Shown piece after piece: positions 58,890 through 64,000 of a stretch of 64,000 nt of DNA. The notes under the pieces are model-generated. The model ran no database searches. It saw only the letters and a program-made list of their open reading frames with translations, and had not been told where the DNA came from. Position 1 is the first letter of the stretch, and the number at the start of each line of letters is the position of its first letter. The stretch is from Lepeophtheirus salmonis (Eukaryota > Arthropoda > Copepoda > Siphonostomatoida > Caligidae): positions 8,188,422-8,252,421 of the forward strand of contig NC_052142.2 in the NCBI RefSeq assembly GCF_016086655.4, read 5' to 3'. A program made the position numbers and the translations under genes.

Positions 58890-59493
58890 ACACTTATGAA
58901 TAAACTTTTGCCCAATCACATGCACCCAAAAAGTGTAATCGAGGTGGTTGGCATCAGCGCTGTAGGGGACGAAAAGTATTAAAAAAGAACTCATAAAAAC
59001 TAATTCAAAAGCATCTTGCAACTGAAGAGATGGTTTTTAATAATTGTTGGTATCATAAGTGGTCTCTCCACCATCACAAATCCCTTTCCACCTCCTTTTT
59101 TTCATAGTTCTCTGGACAGTCTTTTGTGAAACCCCGAGATCTCTTACATGGGCCCACATGGAATCTTGTGAATAGGCCTGGCTTGTTTTCTTTAAATCCT
59201 CAAGATCCAGTTTGGCCTTTTTGATAGAGCCCTTCTTCCTCTCCAACGATTTGGATTGGCTGACGGTGTAGAAAGTGGTCCTGTAAACCTTCAGTTTCAA
59301 GGACTGTGTAAATGGAAATTCGTTGATCACATTCAAGTGCCATTTTCTCGACTCGTACGTAAGATAGAGAGCGCAGTGGTTTTTTTCTATATTTCTTTTT
59401 TTATAACTGATCGAAATATGAATTAATTGCAATCACTCGCCCTTCATTAGTTATTGAATCGGTAAGTGCTTAGATTTCCATGGACCACCCGGT
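58890..59493 (-). mobile_element. Internally deleted mariner-type transposon, copy 2
   Basis: On the minus strand a 131-codon open frame (59432 to 59037) holds the mariner N terminus: VYRTTFYTVSQSKSLERKKG, LDLEDLKKTSQAYSQDSMWA and VRDLGVSQKTVQRTMKKR, a helix-turn-helix DNA-binding part. Within about 30 codons after the frame's stop, ADANHLDYTFWVHV appears at about 58930, equivalent to the third catalytic-Asp block. The first two catalytic Asp are missing. The junction and its flanks align base for base with the copy at 7717-8437, so both stem from the same deletion derivative. Up to 59493 the terminal sequence is also shared. The intact N terminus could in principle still encode a DNA-binding fragment. 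Confidence 0.78.
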
Positions 59494-59499
59494 ACATAG

Positions 59500-60965
59500 C
59501 ATTGTATGAAATAGGTACACATTATGTTTACAGCATAAACCCTTTGCAGTGCTGTTGTAAATAGATCCTGTTCTGTTCTTAACATTAAGATTTTTTTCTG
59601 ATCTCTCTTTCATTTCATTCATCTACGTTATCAAACCATTTAATATCAAAAATTTTAACAGAATGCATAAAAAGAAAAAAATTAATTCTGAGAGGGACTT
59701 TAAAAGATTTATAAGATACAAGCTCCGTAACATTCACTTATATATATTTGAATCAAATAGTGAATATATTCAATAAGTTACAATTTAAAATTGTTAAAGA
59801 ATTATTTGTAAAAGTATCCATGTACGTAATTCTTAAAATTTTAAATTTATCTTATTAAAAATGATTTAAATTAATAACTACTACAGGTAGAGCAGAAAGG
59901 GTGAGACTCGCCATATCTCTGACATGACAAAGTACAGATACTCAATCTCTCACGCTCTTTTCCCATTATTGTAAAGTTTAAAAACAAATATCTGAACATT
60001 TAAAGATACGCATAATAAAAAACAAGCTTTTTTTTTTGTGCTATAAGTCATAAAACAAAATTAATACAATGTCTTACGTATATAAATCAAAGTTAAAAAA
60101 AGTCACCCATGCGATTATGACAAAAGTTAAGACAAGTCATACTTAGAATTTTCTAGGAGGACATTAAGACTAATAGTGACACAGGCAGACGCAATATCCG
60201 TACTAAACCAATATGTAGACAGGAAAATTTCCCATAACAGTAAACTTGGTAAGAGATATAGTAAGGAATTGTAAGATCACGAAGTTCCCTTAACATATGC
60301 GAGATTTGGCACGAAAGCCAGATCACCTAAAGGCCATTAGCAACTTCCCAGAGAAAATTACGGAGATAAAAACACAAACAGGTGGGATGAGGCTATTGCA
60401 GAAATAACAGAGGACTGGTGGTGTCTTTTGGCGATTACCAGGGTAACGCTAATAGAAAGGGGGAACAATATATAAATACCTCAAGAAGGAACTCAAATTT
60501 TAGGAGACGCTCATATAATAATAGAGTGTAGAGTGACGACCCTTCCAAGGTAGATAGTCTGGTAAATAGGGTACAAGAAGTAATCTGGCGTTCGAATACA
60601 GATCGAAAGGACTTGCGTAAACTACCCATAGAAAACATAATAGTCAAACGCTCCAATATGGCCTTAATTCAAGAATAGAATTTTTAAAAATAAGTAGAGG
60701 CGAATCTACGATCTCTGCTACAATCATGTATCCACGAAGTCAGAGCAGTCGAACAACCGACCCTACCAATATAAATTAAGATAGAAATGACCCATACCTT
60801 ATGCCATTCCGGTGTATCAGACTCCAACCTCCGTAGCTTCTGACTCCCAATTCTGAGAAATGAGAAAATTTAAGACAAGCAAAAAACTTTGCTTGAATCT
60901 AATATGGAACTAATAGGGAAGTTATAAGTTTCGTATAAGATATTTAATAACAATCAAAGGCACTC
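59500..60965. other. Unassigned sequence, probably part of the retroelement at 60970
   Basis: 60180-60800 is less AT-rich than its surroundings and gives scattered readable segments but no motif I recognise. The minus open frame at 60435-60656 is unassigned. Confidence 0.3.
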
Positions 60966-60969
60966 ATTT

Positions 60970-61520
60970 TTGTTTTTAAAAATTTGGCGTTGCAGATTAT
61001 ACACAGAATATACTTCGAAAACGTCATTGACATATGGATTAACGGCTCGTTTGTTTACAAAGAAGTTATCCATTGAGAGGATAAGGATTGACATATACTC
61101 GAAGGAAGAAATGGCTAACGTTTACTACAGAGATACTAAACTCAAAAATGTAATGAAACAAAAATTGGAGCTTCAGAAAAACAATACCATTTGGGACAGC
61201 TAATCAAAATACTGAAAGGACAAGAATCCTTGAGTGCCACTATAGGAAACTCGGAGAGCAAGGATACCGTGATCGTTGCACCTGAAGCTCTAGTAAAATA
61301 AATATTGTAAACATTTCACGATAAGGTGATATTTGGCTGACACAGAGGAATCTTACCTACTTTCAATATAGTAAGACAATTCCTTTATATCTGGAATCTG
61401 TAAAATGGATAATTTATTTTTGGATTCCTTCCATAAAAGCAACCAACAAAATTATCATGTAAGAACGTAGATTACAAGGGGAGAAAGATCGATTACGATG
61501 ATATTATTTAAATAGCGTCT
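60970..61520 (+). pseudogene. RNase H / integrase junction of a Ty3-like retroelement, decayed
   Basis: The frame from 60970 contains YTSKTSLTYGLTARLFTKKL and IDIYSKEEMANVYYRDTK. This resembles the end of RNase H in Ty3-type elements (a DH-x-SL-x-WL stretch and a K-GKE-x-N-x-ADALSR-like tail), although the usual Asp residues are lost. Around 61270-61440 IVAPEALVK, then FHDKVIFG, a stop, HRGILPTFNIVRQFLYIWNL match the His-Cys zinc domain of integrase (V-x-P-x-x-L-...-H-...-GH-x-G-x-x-x-T). The second half of the zinc site is not clear. There are many stops. The sequence to about 62300 may continue the integrase but was not recognised. Confidence 0.42.
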
Positions 61521-62537
61521 CTATTAATATTTGGCCTCTCAGCAGCTTCTTGAACAAAGCATCGTGAATATAAATATTTTAGATAAAAATTATCAAAAGA
61601 TAAAGATAGATTCTTGGAGACAACCATACCAGGATGAAGAAAATCTTCAATGTGGAAGAAACTCAAATAATTATGAAATAATTTTTACGAAATAAATATG
61701 TTAAAGTCGGTAGTTCTAGAAAAATTGGCCGAAAACATTAGGACTAAAGAAGAATATTTAACAATGCGACACAATGGATTGGGTACCTATTTCAAAGTCA
61801 ACATAAAACTTCAGCTCACAATATGTACGACAAGCATACACGTCATGTATTGTTCTCAGAATAATATCCAGTTTCGTCACGCTGCTCACACACATTGTCT
61901 TATGGAAGGGCTTAACCAAGATATAAATGTATCGTGAAATGGTATGGGCTAAAACATAATAGAGCCATACAGGTGACAGATACACAATTTATTCACTTAG
62001 TACTGAAGAACCAAACGTCGTCAAAAGATTGTACGAACAGAACAACAAATCTAACCAAATACAAAGGTACAAAAAGGGTACAGTTAAGTGGGATCTGCAC
62101 CCTCAAGACTTAAGGAATCCTACTGGCTGGATATGAGGACATCAGCACGACACTATATGAGACAGGAAGGAGACCTTGCCTAATTACTGAGGAGCTTATA
62201 AAATTATTAAACGATGCTAAGTGATAAAGAAAGACTATGCTGATGAAACATCTATTATAAGAAATAATTATGGTAAATCATTCCAAAAATCAGTACCATG
62301 AGAAGAATCTTATTAAAAAAAAACAAAAAAAAACGTTCCTTTCTTATCAACAATTTCTATTATTATAAATTTTATCAGGTGATGATAGACTACTTACAAA
62401 TTCTTAACGAAATATGACTTAGTTTTGCATTGGAGCTCTCTCTTTTGACGAGGTTGATATCAAAAACCTGTTTGAAATTAAAAATAAAACTTAGTCCATA
62501 TTCAAATAAAGGACTAAGAAGCACTACTACAAACACT

Positions 62538-63020
62538 AATCAATTGATGGAGGATTTCATCCAAGATGTCCTGGACTGGATTGAGAATTAGGAAGAGTCT
62601 GATGACTTTGAATTTGAGGTCAATTCAAATTCATCCCATTCTTCCTCTGACAAACGGGATCGCAATTACCAAGGAATTGCTTATTTTGCAGGGTTTATTG
62701 CTTGCAAGTTCAAAATAACACATTTCATCTAGGGACTTAGTCCTACAAGATTGATGATGAATAGTCTACCCGAACATCTTGGATCCTTCATCTTTTCCAA
62801 GGAGGTTTAATTGCTCCATCAGATACATTCCCAGCAAATGTTGTCAAGTTTGAAGAGGTATTTTGTGACATGCACATGGAAAAAGTGGATAAAAGCATTT
62901 GAGTGTTGGACAGACTAATCCCAGCTTTAAATCTAAAGTTTGGAGGCAAATATCCACTAGAAATTCTTAAATGCTACGCAAAAACGCGTACAAAGATTAA
63001 AATAAAAGTCTGAACATTAA
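62538..63020 (+). pseudogene. P-element-like (THAP-type) transposase, C-terminal remnant
   Basis: Readable in order: MEDFIQDVLDWIEN, then EESDDFEFEVNSNSSHSSSD, NYQGIAYFAGFIACKFK, GGLIAPSDTFPANVVKFEEV, VLDRLIPALNLKFGGKYPLE and ILKCYAKTRTKIKIKV. A Y-x-AGF/Y-x-A-x-K block, a GGL-x-x-PS block and a final K-(T/S)RT-x-x-(R/K)I(R/K) block, in this order, form the tail of P-element-like transposases. Two or more stops and at least one frame change are present. The catalytic upstream part and inverted repeats were not found. Assignment rests on block order read by eye. Confidence 0.5.
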
Positions 63021-64000
63021 ATTAAAGAACAAAAGGGAAATTCTTAGTTTAAGCAGCTCGTACAATTAACAAATTAATAAAATATTGCTCGCACATACCA
63101 GTTGTGCCATTATTTATTTGAATTAGTTCATACATAGGATTTTAATTTTAAATCATGCTCCAACCGAACTTCACCTCCGTATAAAATGGTGCCCTTGATA
63201 TGTTATTATAGATCTGGACATTCTAAGTTAGAGATTTGTCTTCAACCAAATTGTTTATGGTCAGTTTACAAGTAGCAAAACTTGTTTTTTGAGTTAGATT
63301 CATTGTAATCTTAGAGTACAATACAAATCTAGGCTAGCATTTTCTGCACATTTGTTACGTCATTAAAATGGGCTTGCTTACTTCTGTCAAATTATAAAAG
63401 TTGTGAGCGTCACACCTTTATTTTATAATATTTTATAATTGGTATATAATAACATCACGTCTCCTCTAGGTCTTTCTCCCTGTATTGGTCTGGTTTGCTT
63501 CAACATGTTGTGCTACTCCCCCTAGTAAAAACACAGTACTGCCATCTAACATTTTTTATCTATATTTTAAAGTATCATTGCATTCTTAAAAATGTGTGTA
63601 TTTACCCTTTTCTATTGATCTCGAAGAGTCCTTTGATATACTCGTGACGATTCTGTCTACTTATCTCTTTGCTAGATACGGTTTGTGATTTCTATTTATT
63701 TTCTTCCTCTCGTAACTGTTTGTATCTAACTTAATTAACCGCCATGGTATTTCAGCTGCTCTTCTCCCCAACATTTTTTAAATTGCTTCTTTACTACGTC
63801 ATTTTACAGGGGTTCTTTTTTGTTACATATCATCAGAATATTTTATTTAAAACACCAATTATTAAGGATACGAGTTTTGTTGAGGTGGGTGAGCACTCTC
63901 CTTATTGCTAATTTGTTCCAATGTAATCTGCTACTTGTTATTAATAAAAAATAATACACAATACTGATAGAAAAAGAACACTTGATACTAACACTTTGAT
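63021..64000. other. AT-rich sequence to the window edge
   Basis: No M13 exon, gene or repeat is recognised here. The missing 5' exons of the M13 gene are expected beyond this edge or were too short and diverged to see. Confidence 0.35.

Noticed and set aside
60784..60840. Minus-strand 55-base segment between ttttctcatttctcag and gtatgg, as an M13 exon
   Set aside because: Good splice-like borders and one open frame, but its translation has no resemblance to the missing M13 region and it lies in retroelement-like sequence.
62398..62467. A 70-base minus-strand stretch with cag acceptor and gtaagta donor, reading VFDINLVKRESSNAKLSHIS, as the missing upstream M13 exon
   Set aside because: It ends in phase 1, while the exon at 56972-57186 needs phase 0, and the required frame contains a stop. 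The likeness to the family is slight.
1..64000. CRISPR arrays, operons, riboswitches, tRNA or rRNA genes
   Set aside because: The sequence is eukaryotic in structure. The short tandem arrays have no spacer pattern, and no convincing tRNA A/B boxes or rRNA segments were seen by eye; a tRNAscan run would settle the tRNA question.

Overview
This window looks like nuclear DNA of a small arthropod with an AT-rich, transposon-laden genome. A caligid copepod such as the salmon louse is my best guess. It is inferred from the split protein-coding gene with arthropod-like splice sites, the many decayed mariner, hAT, P-element-like, Ty3-type LTR and non-LTR retroelement pieces, and the repeat texture. 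No species-diagnostic marker is present. Nothing suggests a bacterial or organellar sequence.

One host gene can be supported. It is an M13 (neprilysin / endothelin-converting-enzyme family) zinc metallopeptidase on the minus strand, running from beyond the visible 5' part down to its stop codon at 1729-1731. Seven exons (56972-57186, 43066-43480, 42733-43015, 31723-31919, 16733-16828, 9487-9590, 1729-1801) join in frame at GT..AG sites into a 460-residue C-terminal part with every catalytic motif intact. Its first 250-300 residues are not found and probably lie past base 64000. Introns are 13.5, 0.05, 10.8, 14.9, 7.1 and 7.7 kb, so almost all of the window is intron or flank of this gene.

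Those introns hold the rest. 1.8-9.5 kb: hAT tail, a repeat of family R5, an internally deleted mariner, a 98-bp duplication. 9.6-16.7 kb: short tandem arrays and a LINE C-terminal piece. 16.8-31.7 kb: two mariner pseudogenes, a reverse-transcriptase piece, an unassigned decayed frame, an element with 111-bp inverted repeats, and a CGGBP1/hAT-like frame. 31.9-42.7 kb: one LTR element with both LTRs recognisable but no protease/RT, pieces of two other Ty3-type elements, a retropepsin piece and nested repeats. 43.5-57.0 kb: an integrase tail, repeat copies and a C2H2-like decayed frame. 57.2-64.0 kb: a foldback element, a second deletion-type mariner, an RNase H/integrase piece and a P-element-like transposase tail.

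Apart from the peptidase, every recognisable coding segment carries stops or frameshifts and looks dead. I see no clear sign of a new biological system. The most useful leads are the two mariner copies with the same internal deletion, the two LTR elements that both lack the RT region, the foldback and long inverted-repeat elements, and the decayed frame at 18.2-18.8 kb that I cannot assign.
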